DNA of 64,000 nucleotides from Erythrobacteraceae bacterium CFH 75059 (GTDB lineage: Bacteria; Pseudomonadota; Alphaproteobacteria; Sphingomonadales; Sphingomonadaceae), in the NCBI GenBank assembly GCA_004331795.1, contig SJSR01000001.1:558001-622000 (forward strand), given 5' to 3'. Position 1 is the stretch's first letter. Each line of letters starts with the position of its first letter. The translations under genes were made by a program, and so were the position numbers. Under the pieces are notes generated by a model that made no database searches, was not told the origin of the DNA, and worked only from the letters and a program-made list of their open reading frames with translations. Positions 17,656-25,492 of this stretch are shown here, one piece after another.

Positions 17656-18194
17656 CCGACGGCACAGACAAGACCTTCATTGCCGCCCCGTCGCCGGCCG
17701 ATGCGCTGTCGCAGCTCGCCCCGCACCTTCCGCGCACGGATGAGCGTCCCGCCAAACCCCGCCGCGCCCGGGTCGAGGACGCAGTCGATCCGGACGAGGA
17801 GACCCCGCGCGACAAGCTGGAGCGCAAACGGGACTATCTCGACGGGTTCCTCGCTCGCAAACCGGAAACCGTCCCGGCCGGAGAACCCGGAGGCGCGCTT
17901 TATGAACAGGTGGTCGCTGCGCTCAAGGAAATCTACGATCCGGAGATTCCGGTGAACATCTATGATCTGGGCCTCATCTATGGCGTCGATGCCAGTGACG
18001 ATGGCGACGTGGTCGTCACCATGACGCTGACGACCCCGCATTGCCCCGTCGCCGAGTCCATGCCCGCGGAGGTGGAGCTGCGCGCCGCCTCGGTTCCCGG
18101 TGTCCGCGACGCGCAGGTCAAGCTGGTGTGGGATCCCCCTTGGGGACCGGACAAGATGAGCGACGAGGCGCGCCTCGAACTGGGGATGCTGTGA
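17652..18194 (+). CDS. sufT: SUF system protein SufT (MIP18/DUF59 family)
   Basis: 180 residues. The C-terminal 105 or so are a DUF59/MIP18 domain with LKEIYDPEIPVNIYDLGLIY and the cysteine-containing TTPHCPVAESMP, followed by VKLVWDPPWGPDKMS. These mark SufT, which helps mature Fe-S proteins. The N-terminal 75 residues are charged, Pro-rich and low in complexity, probably disordered. It overlaps sufS (ATGA) and sufA (TGATG), so it belongs firmly to the operon. Confidence 0.93.
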   Translation: MTDGTDKTFIAAPSPADALSQLAPHLPRTDERPAKPRRARVEDAVDPDEETPRDKLERKRDYLDGFLARKPETVPAGEPGGALYEQVVAALKEIYDPEIPVNIYDLGLIYGVDASDDGDVVVTMTLTTPHCPVAESMPAEVELRAASVPGVRDAQVKLVWDPPWGPDKMSDEARLELGML

Positions 18195-18550
18195 TGCAGG
18201 ACGCGAAAACCCGCAGCCGTCCTGCCGCCGTGCTGCTGACCCCGGCGGCCGAAGCGCGCATCGCGCATTTGATGGCGCAAGCCCCGGCAGACGCCATTGG
18301 CGTCAAGCTGTCCACTCCGCGACGCGGCTGTTCGGGCCTTGCTTACTCGGTCGACTACGTGACGCAGGAAGCCACTTTCGACGAGAAGATCGAAACGCCC
18401 GGCGGCACCTTCTATATCGACGGTGCTTCGGTGCTTTATCTCGTCGGCAGCACGATGGACTGGGTAGAGGACGACTTCACAGCCGGATTCGTCTTCAACA
18501 ATCCCAACGCCAAGGGGGCGTGTGGCTGCGGCGAAAGTTTCATGGTATAG
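18194..18550 (+). CDS. sufA: A-type Fe-S carrier SufA
   Basis: A 118-residue HesB/IscA-type carrier that receives clusters from the SUF scaffold and passes them to target enzymes. The three conserved cysteines are in RRGCSGLAYSV and the C-terminal GACGCGESF. Other marks are IDGASVLYLVGSTMDWVED and FVFNNPNAKG. It is the last clear gene of the operon and begins on the final base of the sufT stop. Confidence 0.95.
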   Translation: MQDAKTRSRPAAVLLTPAAEARIAHLMAQAPADAIGVKLSTPRRGCSGLAYSVDYVTQEATFDEKIETPGGTFYIDGASVLYLVGSTMDWVEDDFTAGFVFNNPNAKGACGCGESFMV

Positions 18551-18559
18551 CGGGGCATC

Positions 18560-18793
18560 ATGAACCCCCGCGCACGACTCCGTCAAAAAATGCGCCAGAT
18601 GGACGCTGCCATGCGTCACGCGAGGGTCGATGATGTAACGTGCCGGATCGTGCTTCAACACTTCGCGCGGCGAACCCGGCGTTCAGGGCGCCGCAAGCCG
18701 CCCGAGGCCGGGATCGCAGTGCCGGCTATACCTCCTCGCGGCCCGCTCCCGCTTCAGGGCGGCGCCGAAGCTCCGCTTGATTTCACGCCCTAG
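18560..18793 (+). CDS. possible small basic protein after sufA
   Basis: A 77-codon frame starting nine bases after the sufA stop with GCGGGGC upstream. The N-terminal half is rich in Arg and could form a helix (RARLRQKMRQMDAAMRHAR); the rest is Pro/Gly-rich and lacks character. No family recognised. It may simply be open by chance in GC-rich DNA; the stretch 18551-18789 otherwise holds nothing I can name. Confidence 0.2.
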   Translation: MNPRARLRQKMRQMDAAMRHARVDDVTCRIVLQHFARRTRRSGRRKPPEAGIAVPAIPPRGPLPLQGGAEAPLDFTP

Positions 18794-19218
18794 CGCCTGA
18801 GCGCACGGACACAGGCGGCACGGTCCACCTCTTCCGCGTCACTTGCCCGGCGCGCCTCGACATGGGTGGCGACCGGTTCGGCGCCCTCGCGCAAGGGATA
18901 AAGGTAGATGTCGAGCACGCAGCGCGGTCCCGCCCACTGCAGGATCAGCGCATCCCCCTCGGGCACGACCAGCCGCGCCGGACCGAACTGGCGCAGGAGG
19001 GCGGCGCGGTTCTGGCCGATGACGCCATCGAGACCCGGCCCCTGCATGACGGTCGGCGCGCGAAAGCCGGAGCGCGGCGGCGCCGGATCGGTGGCCGGAA
19101 CTCCCGCCGGTGCGCGCGCGGCGGGCGGGGGACCGGACGTGCCCGGCTGCGGCACCACGGTGGCACATCCTGCGGCAAGGGGCAGCAGCACTAGCGCTGC
19201 GGCGCGGCGATGGTTCAT
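18790..19218 (-). CDS. hypothetical lipoprotein, 142 aa
   Basis: The N-terminus is a lipoprotein signal (LLPLAAGC, Cys18). A Pro/Ala-rich linker follows to about residue 50, then a small folded region with VIGQNRAALLRQFGPARLVVPEGDALILQW and CVLDIYLYPL. That region resembles the small periplasmic SmpA/OmlA-like folds in which a helix leads into strands that end in a tyrosine-rich hairpin; this is only a resemblance. Its start overlaps the stop of the upstream EI24 gene, so the two are co-transcribed. Two cysteines after the lipobox could form a disulfide. Confidence 0.7.
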   Translation of the reverse strand: MNHRRAAALVLLPLAAGCATVVPQPGTSGPPPAARAPAGVPATDPAPPRSGFRAPTVMQGPGLDGVIGQNRAALLRQFGPARLVVPEGDALILQWAGPRCVLDIYLYPLREGAEPVATHVEARRASDAEEVDRAACVRALRR

Positions 19219-19904
19219 CGGGCTCCTCTGAAACGGCTTTGGTGAACGAGATGTGTCGCGGCCGCCGCGCCGATCACGGGCGCAAGCAGTCCGGCCACCG
19301 GCACCAGCAGCAGCAAGGCGATGACGGCACCGAGAGCGAAGCGCATGCGGGCGGGGATCGGGTGCGTTCCAGCCGCGTGGTCAGGATGGCGAAGCCACAC
19401 CATGTCCTGCAGCTCCCGTCCGAGCAGGGCCGCGTTGACCAATCCGAACAGGAGCGCCGGACCGATCGCAGTCGGGACGAGCAGCAGCGCGGGGACGAGA
19501 ACGATGCCGTTCGCGGCGAGCGCGCGGCTGCTGGCCCGCATCGCCTGGGCAAGCTCGCGCCCAAGGGGGAGCGGGCGCATCCGCGCGGCAATGGCGGGAT
19601 AGTGCCGCCCTTCCACCGCCCGCACCACGTCTTCGGCAAAGAACTGCATCACGGCGAGCGCGACGATGCGGAACAGCACCCAGCCGCCGAGAACGGCAGC
19701 GGCAAGGCCCAGCAGCGCACCGGCCTCGCGCGCCAGCGGCATCTGCACCCGGTCGAGCAGCCAGCCGAACCCGGCCGCGACCGCCACGCCGAGCGCAGCG
19801 AACGCCAGCACGGTGAGTGCCGCGACCTTGACCAGCACCGCCACGACGCGGCGATCGCCAAGCTGGGCCACCGCCAGCAGCAGCGCGCGGGGAAGGGACA
19901 TCAT
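19215..19904 (-). CDS. EI24 domain-containing membrane protein
   Basis: A 229-residue inner-membrane protein with four or more spans and the EI24/CysZ-like layout: an early two-span hairpin, a soluble stretch (DVVRAVEGRHYPAIAARM), then a second hydrophobic hairpin and LFGLVNAALLGRELQDMVWLRH. CysZ members import sulfate, but the family is broader and no cys gene is nearby, so I leave the function open. It overlaps the downstream lipoprotein gene and is divergent from the PfkB kinase gene. Confidence 0.75.
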   Translation of the reverse strand: MMSLPRALLLAVAQLGDRRVVAVLVKVAALTVLAFAALGVAVAAGFGWLLDRVQMPLAREAGALLGLAAAVLGGWVLFRIVALAVMQFFAEDVVRAVEGRHYPAIAARMRPLPLGRELAQAMRASSRALAANGIVLVPALLLVPTAIGPALLFGLVNAALLGRELQDMVWLRHPDHAAGTHPIPARMRFALGAVIALLLLVPVAGLLAPVIGAAAATHLVHQSRFRGAR

Positions 19905-20015
19905 CGCTCCGAGAATGGCGACCGCCGCGCTGCGAAGTCAACGCTTCCTCTTGGCCTTGTGACGCGCGGCGGCTAGGGCGCGCCTGTCCCTGATCCTCCC
20001 TGTCCCGGAGAACGC

Positions 20016-21026
20016 ATGCCCCAGCCCCGCTACGACGTGATCGCCATCGGCAACGCCATCGTCGATGTCATGGCCCCGTGCGACGATGCGTTGCTGGAGG
20101 AGCTGGAGCTGCGCAAGGGCGGGATGACCCTGGTCGACACGGCGCGCGCCCGCACGCTCTATGACGCCATGGGCCCCGCGCGCGAGATTTCCGGAGGGTC
20201 GGCCGCCAACACCCTTGCCGGGCTGGCTGCGCTTGGCCTCGAATGCGCCTTCATCGGCCAGGTCGCCGACGATCAGCTGGGCGAGGTGTTCGCGCACGAC
20301 ATCCGCGCCGCCGGAATCGACTTCGACACGCCGGCCCGGGCCGGCGACCCGCCGACCGCGCGCTGCCTCATCTTCGTGACCCCGGACGGCGAGCGGACGA
20401 TGAACACCTTTCTGGGCGCAAGCCAGTTCCTGCCCCCGGCGGCGCTGGACGAGGACACCATCGCCTCCGCCGCGATCCTCTACCTCGAAGGCTATCTGTG
20501 GGATCCCGAAGAGCCGCGCCGGGCCATGCGCCGGGCCATCGAGGTGGCCCGCGGGGCGGGACGGCAGGTCGCCTTCACCGCCTCGGAGAGCTTCGTCATC
20601 GAACGGCACGGCGACGACTTCCGCGCGCTCATCGCCGACGGGCTGATCGACATCCTCTTCGTCAACGAAAGCGAGCTGGCCAGCCTGACCGGCAAGGCGA
20701 GCTTCGAGGACGGAGTGGCCAGTCTGGCCGGCCAGGTCCCGGTGCTGGTCGCCACCCGCAGCGCCCGCGGCGCGGTGGCGGTGGCCGGGGGCGAGCGGGT
20801 CGACATTGCCGCCGAGCCGGTCGACCGGGTGGTGGACACGACCGGCGCGGGCGATCTGTTCGCCGCCGGCTTCCTTTCCGGCCATGTCTCCGGCGCGCCG
20901 CTGCGCGAATGCCTGCGCCGGGGTGCGGTCTGCGCGGCCGAGATCATCAGCCATTACGGCGCGCGGCCGGAAGCCGATCTTGCCCGTCTCGTCGCGGAGA
21001 GGACCGACAGCTTGCTCCAGGGTTAA
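20016..21026 (+). CDS. PfkB-family kinase, adenosine kinase-like
   Basis: A 336-residue sugar/nucleoside kinase of the ribokinase (PfkB) family. The N-terminus YDVIAIGNAIVDVMA and the Gly-Gly motif EISGGSAANTLAGLA are typical of the adenosine kinase branch. The catalytic base lies in the DTTGAGDLFAAGFL motif; NESELASLTG is the second family signature. Adenosine kinase makes AMP from adenosine; in bacteria this branch can also act on other nucleosides or sugars, so the exact substrate is uncertain. It stands divergent from the EI24 gene, 70 bases before a LytTR regulator. Confidence 0.88.
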   Translation: MPQPRYDVIAIGNAIVDVMAPCDDALLEELELRKGGMTLVDTARARTLYDAMGPAREISGGSAANTLAGLAALGLECAFIGQVADDQLGEVFAHDIRAAGIDFDTPARAGDPPTARCLIFVTPDGERTMNTFLGASQFLPPAALDEDTIASAAILYLEGYLWDPEEPRRAMRRAIEVARGAGRQVAFTASESFVIERHGDDFRALIADGLIDILFVNESELASLTGKASFEDGVASLAGQVPVLVATRSARGAVAVAGGERVDIAAEPVDRVVDTTGAGDLFAAGFLSGHVSGAPLRECLRRGAVCAAEIISHYGARPEADLARLVAERTDSLLQG

Positions 21027-21096
21027 TGTTCCGTTCCGAAACATCCTGCCAGTTTGCTCGTTTGCCGGACATCCCCTCATTGCGAGCGACCGCTTC

Positions 21097-21894
21097 ATGA
21101 CCATCCGCACCATTCTCGTCGATGACGAGAAACTCGCCATTCAGGGCCTTCAGCTCCGCCTCGAACCGTTCGAGGACATCGAGATCATCGGCACCTGCGC
21201 CAACGGCCGCGAGGCCATCCGGCGCATCAAGACGGACAAGCCCGACCTCGTCTTTCTCGACATCCAGATGCCCGGCTTCGACGGCTTCTCCGTGGTCTCG
21301 GGCGTGATGGACATCGAACCGCCCCTGTTCGTCTTCGTGACGGCGTATCAGGAACACGCCATCCGCGCCTTCGAGGCGAACGCCGTCAACTACCTGATGA
21401 AGCCGGTCGACGAGGACAAGCTTGCCGACACGGTTGAACGGGTCCGCACCCGTCTCGCCGAGAAGCGTTCGGCCGAGGAGGCTTCCAAGCTGATGAACGT
21501 GCTGGCCGAAGTCGCGCCCGACGCAGCCGAGGAGCTGTCCGCCGACGCGGGCGAAAGCGCCGACCGGTTCGAGAAGCTCATCAACATCAAGGACCGGGGG
21601 CAGATCTTCCGCGTCGAGGTGAACACGATCGAGCATATCGAGGCGGCCGGCGACTACATGTGCATTTACACCGGCGACAATTCGCTGATCCTGCGCGAGA
21701 CGATGAAGGATCTCGAGCGCCGCCTCGACCCGCGCAAGTTCCAGCGGGTCCATCGCTCGACCATCGTCAACCTGGACCAGGTGCGGCAGGTCAAGCCGCA
21801 CACGAACGGCGAATGTTTCCTCGTGCTCGAGTCTGGTGCGGAGGTGAAGGTGTCCCGCTCCTATCGCGACGTGGTGGCGCGCTTCGTCCATTGA
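21097..21894 (+). CDS. LytTR-family response regulator
   Basis: A 265-residue two-component regulator. The receiver domain (1-125) has the acidic pair in ILVDDEK, the phosphoacceptor Asp55 in LVFLDIQMPG, FVTAYQEHAI and the lysine in YLMKPVDED. A linker of about 40 residues is acidic. The C-terminal LytTR DNA-binding domain has HIEAAGDYMCIYT, FQRVHRSTIVNL and the closing VSRSYRDVVARF. A matching LytS-type kinase lies at 28238-29383 on the other strand and is the likely partner. A short ATGTT/AACAT dyad at 21026-21044 lies in its leader. Confidence 0.93.
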   Translation: MTIRTILVDDEKLAIQGLQLRLEPFEDIEIIGTCANGREAIRRIKTDKPDLVFLDIQMPGFDGFSVVSGVMDIEPPLFVFVTAYQEHAIRAFEANAVNYLMKPVDEDKLADTVERVRTRLAEKRSAEEASKLMNVLAEVAPDAAEELSADAGESADRFEKLINIKDRGQIFRVEVNTIEHIEAAGDYMCIYTGDNSLILRETMKDLERRLDPRKFQRVHRSTIVNLDQVRQVKPHTNGECFLVLESGAEVKVSRSYRDVVARFVH

Positions 21895-21949
21895 CGGGGC
21901 GACAAGCCGCGGTTGCGCCCGCCGCACGGATGGCGCACGGGTCCGGTGC

Positions 21950-22813
21950 ATGAGCACCTTTGCCCTTGTGGGTTTCGACCTTGACCGCTTCGTCGCCGAC
22001 ACGCTGGCCGAGGATCTGGGCACCGCCCACCCGGACGGCGGCATTGATGTCACCAGCACGGCGGTCATCCCCGCCGGAACGCGCTTTGCCGGAGAGATGC
22101 GCACGCGCGAACCCGTCACGGTGGCCGGCCTGCCGCTGGCCGAGGCGTTCTTTCGCGCGCTCGACCCGTGTGTGCGGTGCGAGCTCCGGATCGCGGAGGG
22201 AGAGGAGATCGCCGCCGGCACGGTCCTGCTGCGTCTCGAAGGAGACGCACGGGCGCTGCTGACCGCGGAACGCAGCGCGCTCAACACAGTGCAGCACCTT
22301 TCGGGCATCGCGACGCTCACCCGCCGCTACGTGCAGGCAATGAACCGCGCATCCTGCACCCTGCTCGACACGCGCAAGACCCTGCCGGGGCTGCGGGCGC
22401 TGGAGAAATACGCGGTGCGCATGGGCGGCGGGGAGAACCACCGCATGGGCCTGTGGGACGCGGCGATGATCAAGGACAACCACGTGCTCGTCGCCGGCTC
22501 CGTCGCCGAGGCGGTCCGGCGGGCGCGGGAGGCCGGCATTGCCGACATCATCTGCGAAGTCGACAGCCTCGACCAGATCGAGCCGGCGCTGCGCGCGGGA
22601 GCGACCCGCCTGCTGCTCGACAACATGGATGCGGACACGCTGCGCGAGGCGGTGGCGCGCGTTGCCGGCCGCGTGCCGACCGAGGCGAGCGGCGGCATCA
22701 CGCTCGACACCATTGCCGCCAAGGCCGCCGCCGGCGTCGACTACATCTCGGTCGGCCGGCTGACGCAGAGCGCGCCGGCAGCCGACATCGGCCTCGACTT
22801 CACCCCGCTGTAA
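21950..22813 (+). CDS. nadC: nicotinate-nucleotide pyrophosphorylase (quinolinate phosphoribosyltransferase)
   Basis: A 287-residue enzyme that makes nicotinate mononucleotide from quinolinate and PRPP in de novo NAD synthesis. Family marks are EDLGTAHPDGGIDVTS, LTAERSALNTVQHLSG, the LDTRKTLPGLRALEKYAVRMGGGENHR region with substrate-binding Arg, Lys and His residues, IKDNH, LLLDNMDAD, EASGGITLDTI and DYISVGRLTQSAP. nadA and nadB are not in this window. Confidence 0.97.
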   Translation: MSTFALVGFDLDRFVADTLAEDLGTAHPDGGIDVTSTAVIPAGTRFAGEMRTREPVTVAGLPLAEAFFRALDPCVRCELRIAEGEEIAAGTVLLRLEGDARALLTAERSALNTVQHLSGIATLTRRYVQAMNRASCTLLDTRKTLPGLRALEKYAVRMGGGENHRMGLWDAAMIKDNHVLVAGSVAEAVRRAREAGIADIICEVDSLDQIEPALRAGATRLLLDNMDADTLREAVARVAGRVPTEASGGITLDTIAAKAAAGVDYISVGRLTQSAPAADIGLDFTPL

Positions 22814-22836
22814 GGCTGCACGCGCGGGCGCCGCTT

Positions 22837-23442
22837 TCAGCCGGCGAGCAGATTGACCGACAGCGACAGCACGCCGAGGTTGAACACGAAGGCGAACAGC
22901 CCATGCCCGGTGACCACCCGGCGCAGCGCCTTGCCGGTGATGGCGATGTCGGCCGTCTGGCACGTCATGCCGATCACCGCCGCGAAGTGGACGAAGTCGG
23001 CGAAATCGGGAACGGCGGTGCCGGGGAACTCCAGCCCTGACCCGTGGCCCTCGTTCCAGAACAGGCGCGCATAGTGGAGGGCGAAGATCAGATTGGCGAA
23101 GACCCACGCCGCGGCGAGCGCCACGAGCAGCAGGATGCGCTCGAGCGCAGCGAGCGAGGCGCGCTCGAGCAGCAGCAGCGACAGCGCCACGAGCACCGTG
23201 CTGCTGATCGTCACCGTGAGCGCGAGGAGCAGCAGCCCGCCGGCATCGTCGCGTCGGGCCTCGCGCCGCAGAGTCTCCGGATCGCCTCCCCGCCACAGCG
23301 GGATGAAGGAGAGGGCAAAGACCAGCACGGCGATGCTGAAGCCGCAGAGAAGCGCCAGGCGCGTAGGCAGCACCAGCGTCAGCGCCGCGCTGCCGACCGC
23401 GCAGGTGACGAGAAACAGCAGATAGCGCGGGTGCTTCAGCAC
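22837..23442 (-). CDS. DUF1345 membrane protein
   Basis: A 201-residue inner-membrane protein with about six spans. The DUF1345 signature lies in the C-terminal half: FALHYARLFW, then FPGTAVPDFADFVHFAAVIGMTCQTADI and VVTGHGLFAFVFNLGVLSL. Function is unknown in the family. No ATG fits; GTG 23442 overlaps the end of tadA and is preceded by GGCAGG, which indicates translational coupling. The upstream in-frame extension is only the shadow of tadA. Confidence 0.85.
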   Translation of the reverse strand: MLKHPRYLLFLVTCAVGSAALTLVLPTRLALLCGFSIAVLVFALSFIPLWRGGDPETLRREARRDDAGGLLLLALTVTISSTVLVALSLLLLERASLAALERILLLVALAAAWVFANLIFALHYARLFWNEGHGSGLEFPGTAVPDFADFVHFAAVIGMTCQTADIAITGKALRRVVTGHGLFAFVFNLGVLSLSVNLLAG

Positions 23443-23930
23443 CGCCTGCCCGCAAAAAACCGGCGCAGCAGCGCGGCGCTCGCGCAGGCGCCGATGCCGC
23501 CGTAAATGTCGGGGCGGTGCAGCGTCTGGGGCTGCGTGAACAGCCGCGCGCCATGTTCCACTGCGCCCCCCTTCGGGTCGGAGGCGCCGTAATACAGCCG
23601 GCGGATGCGGGCGTGGGCGATGGCGCCGGCGCACATGGCGCACGGCTCGAGCGTGACCCACAGGTCGCACTCGCCCAGCCGTTCTGCGCCCAGCCGCGCG
23701 GCGGCCTGACGCAGCGCGAGGATCTCGGCATGGGCGGTCGGGTCGCTCAGACCGCGCGGCGCGTTGTGCGCCGCGGCCAGCACCTCGCCGCTGCGCACGA
23801 TCACCGCGCCGACAGGCACCTCTCCTGCCGCGGCGGCCCGCTGTGCCTGCGCAAGCGCCTCCTCCATGGGCGCGGGCAAGGGCCAGCGCTCGGCACGCCG
23901 TCCGTTCCCGCTCCCGTGTGCACCGGTCAT
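23436..23930 (-). CDS. tadA: tRNA(Arg)-specific adenosine-34 deaminase TadA
   Basis: A 164-residue zinc-dependent deaminase that converts wobble adenosine to inosine in tRNA-Arg(ACG). The zinc and catalytic motifs are THAEILALR (His, Glu) and LEPCAMCAGAI (two Cys). The family start VGAVIVRSGEVLAAAHN and the C-terminal DPKGGAVEHG segment are present. The first 21 residues are polar and may not be translated; Met22 (MEEALAQAQ) is an alternative start. It lies upstream of DUF1345 and overlaps it by seven bases. Confidence 0.95.
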   Translation of the reverse strand: MTGAHGSGNGRRAERWPLPAPMEEALAQAQRAAAAGEVPVGAVIVRSGEVLAAAHNAPRGLSDPTAHAEILALRQAAARLGAERLGECDLWVTLEPCAMCAGAIAHARIRRLYYGASDPKGGAVEHGARLFTQPQTLHRPDIYGGIGACASAALLRRFFAGRRC

Positions 23931-23978
23931 GCCCGCCTGCTAGCGCATGGCCGGTACGGGCGATAGTGCCGCATCGGC

Positions 23979-24007
23979 TTGACCTGACCGCCCGCCGCCG
24001 CTAAGCG
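23979..24007 (+). promoter_or_regulatory. candidate promoter of rpmB
   Basis: TTGACC (23979-23984) is followed after 16-17 bases by CTAAGC (24001-24006). The spacing is that of a housekeeping promoter; the -10 is poor by E. coli standards, but GC-rich alphaproteobacteria tolerate this. It lies 52 bases before the rpmB start. Confidence 0.4.
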
Positions 24008-24058
24008 CGCGGCTTTCCCGGCAACGCCGTCCTTATTCAGATTCGAACGAGAGCAACC

Positions 24059-24349
24059 ATGTCGCGCATCTGCGAACTCACGGGCAAGGGCCGTCAGGTC
24101 GGCCACAATGTCAGCCACGCCAACAACAAGACGAAGCGCGTGTTCCTGCCCAATCTGCAGAACGTCACGCTGATGAGCGACACACTTGAACGCGCGTTCA
24201 AGTTTCGCGTGTCGACGCACGGGCTGCGGTCGGTCGAACACAATGGCGGGCTCGACAACTGGCTGCTTAAGACCGCGGACGACAAGCTGTCGGCCAGCGC
24301 CCTCAAGGTGAAGCGCGAGCTCAAGAAGGCGGCGAACACCGGCTCCTGA
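24059..24349 (+). CDS. rpmB: 50S ribosomal protein L28
   Basis: A 96-residue ribosomal protein of the large subunit. The N-terminus [19 protein letters not shown] and the basic [12 protein letters not shown] segment are diagnostic. The C-terminal region ([14 protein letters not shown]) is the longer alphaproteobacterial form. A monocistronic unit, divergent from tadA and convergent with an M23 peptidase gene. GCCTCCG/CGGAGGC just after the stop could form a hairpin but lacks a T-run. Confidence 0.98.
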   Translation: MSRICELTGKGRQVGHNVSHANNKTKRVFLPNLQNVTLMSDTLERAFKFRVSTHGLRSVEHNGGLDNWLLKTADDKLSASALKVKRELKKAANTGS

Positions 24350-24365
24350 GAGCGGAGCCTCCGGC

Positions 24366-25268
24366 TTAGCGCGGAGGCACGAAAAGCAGCGGGTCGAGCC
24401 GCTCGCCATTCCACGTCAGACCCCAGTGCAGGTGCGGCCCGCTGGCGCGTCCGCTCGCCCCGACTGTGCCCAGCACCTGTCCCTGCCGCACCGTCTGCCC
24501 CTCGCTCACCGCGAGACTGTCGGCATGGAGAAAGGCGCTGCCCAGCCCCTGTCCGTGGTCGATCAGCAGGAGCTTGCCCTCGAGGGTGAAGTCCTCGCGC
24601 GCCGCCAGCACCACCACCCCGTCCGCCGGAGCGGTGAACGGCGTTCCGCGCGGCGTGGCAATGTCCAGTCCCGTGTGGTAGGAGCCCGGCTCCCCGCGAT
24701 AGATCCGCTGCGCGCCGAACAGGCCTGAAATCCTTCCTTCTGCCGGCCAGGCGAACACCTGTCGCCACCCCTGCGCGCCGGTCCGACGTGCGCGGGCGGC
24801 GGCGATCCGCTCCAGCTCAGGGCGTCTGCGGGCAAGAAAGGTCTCGCTGCTCCCCGGCGGGCGGATTGCGGCATTGACATGCTCGATCCGCCATTCGCGC
24901 CGCTGCAGGACGACCTCGCGCCGCAGGGCGTCATCCTCGCCGTCGACGCCGATCGCCAGACGCAGGGGCGCATCACGGTCGAAGCCGGCGAAGAACTGCC
25001 CGTCTGCCTCCGGCTCGATGCGATGCCGCCCGAGCAGCACCGCGCCCGTTCCACGTGGAACCCGGCCGCGCATCCAGCCGCCCTGCTCGAACACACCGGA
25101 AAAGGTCAGGGCAGACTCCGCCGGACGCGGTGCCGCAGAGGTGTCGGGCGTGGGAGGAGGCGTCGGCGGCGCCCCATCCGCTGCTCGCCGCTCGGCCGCC
25201 ACGCAGCCGGCCAGAATGGCGAGGCCGCCAAGACCGGCGGCCAGACGTGCGGCGCGGCGAAACTTCAC
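24366..25268 (-). CDS. M23 family metallopeptidase lipoprotein
   Basis: A 300-residue envelope protein with a lipoprotein signal (LAILAGC) and a Pro-rich linker. An N-terminal beta domain like that of many LytM proteins is followed by an M23/LytM endopeptidase domain. The zinc motifs are SYHTGLDIATPRGTP (H-x(3)-D) and GPHLHWGLTW (HxH). These enzymes cut peptidoglycan cross-links or activate amidases. GTG 25268 overlaps the upstream DUF2093 stop (GTGA) and places the signal peptide at the N-terminus; further upstream the frame merely shadows DUF2093. Confidence 0.9.
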   Translation of the reverse strand: MKFRRAARLAAGLGGLAILAGCVAAERRAADGAPPTPPPTPDTSAAPRPAESALTFSGVFEQGGWMRGRVPRGTGAVLLGRHRIEPEADGQFFAGFDRDAPLRLAIGVDGEDDALRREVVLQRREWRIEHVNAAIRPPGSSETFLARRRPELERIAAARARRTGAQGWRQVFAWPAEGRISGLFGAQRIYRGEPGSYHTGLDIATPRGTPFTAPADGVVVLAAREDFTLEGKLLLIDHGQGLGSAFLHADSLAVSEGQTVRQGQVLGTVGASGRASGPHLHWGLTWNGERLDPLLFVPPR

Positions 25269-25468
25269 GCCTGGCCTGTCATGCGCCGCGTCGCGAGAAT
25301 GGCCGAGGCGTAGGGTTCCTGCGCCTCGACACTCCAGTAGCGCAGCTCCGCCAGCGGGATGGGCATGCCCGACACGGCACAAGTGACGTAACGGCCCGGT
25401 CTGAGCACCCGGAACCCGTTGGGTCCATAGGTCAGCTTGGCTTCTTCATCGGTCGCGTTCATCAGCAT
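25265..25468 (-). CDS. DUF2093 domain-containing protein
   Basis: A 67-residue protein with the DUF2093 pattern AKLTYGPNGFRVLRPGRYVTCAVSG and IPLAELRYWSVEAQEPYASA. The family is confined mostly to alphaproteobacteria and its role is unknown. It sits between xseA and the M23 peptidase gene, all on one strand, and overlaps the peptidase start. Confidence 0.9.
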   Translation of the reverse strand: MLMNATDEEAKLTYGPNGFRVLRPGRYVTCAVSGMPIPLAELRYWSVEAQEPYASAILATRRMTGQA

Positions 25469-25492
25469 GCCCGCATGCCTATCACCTGCCGC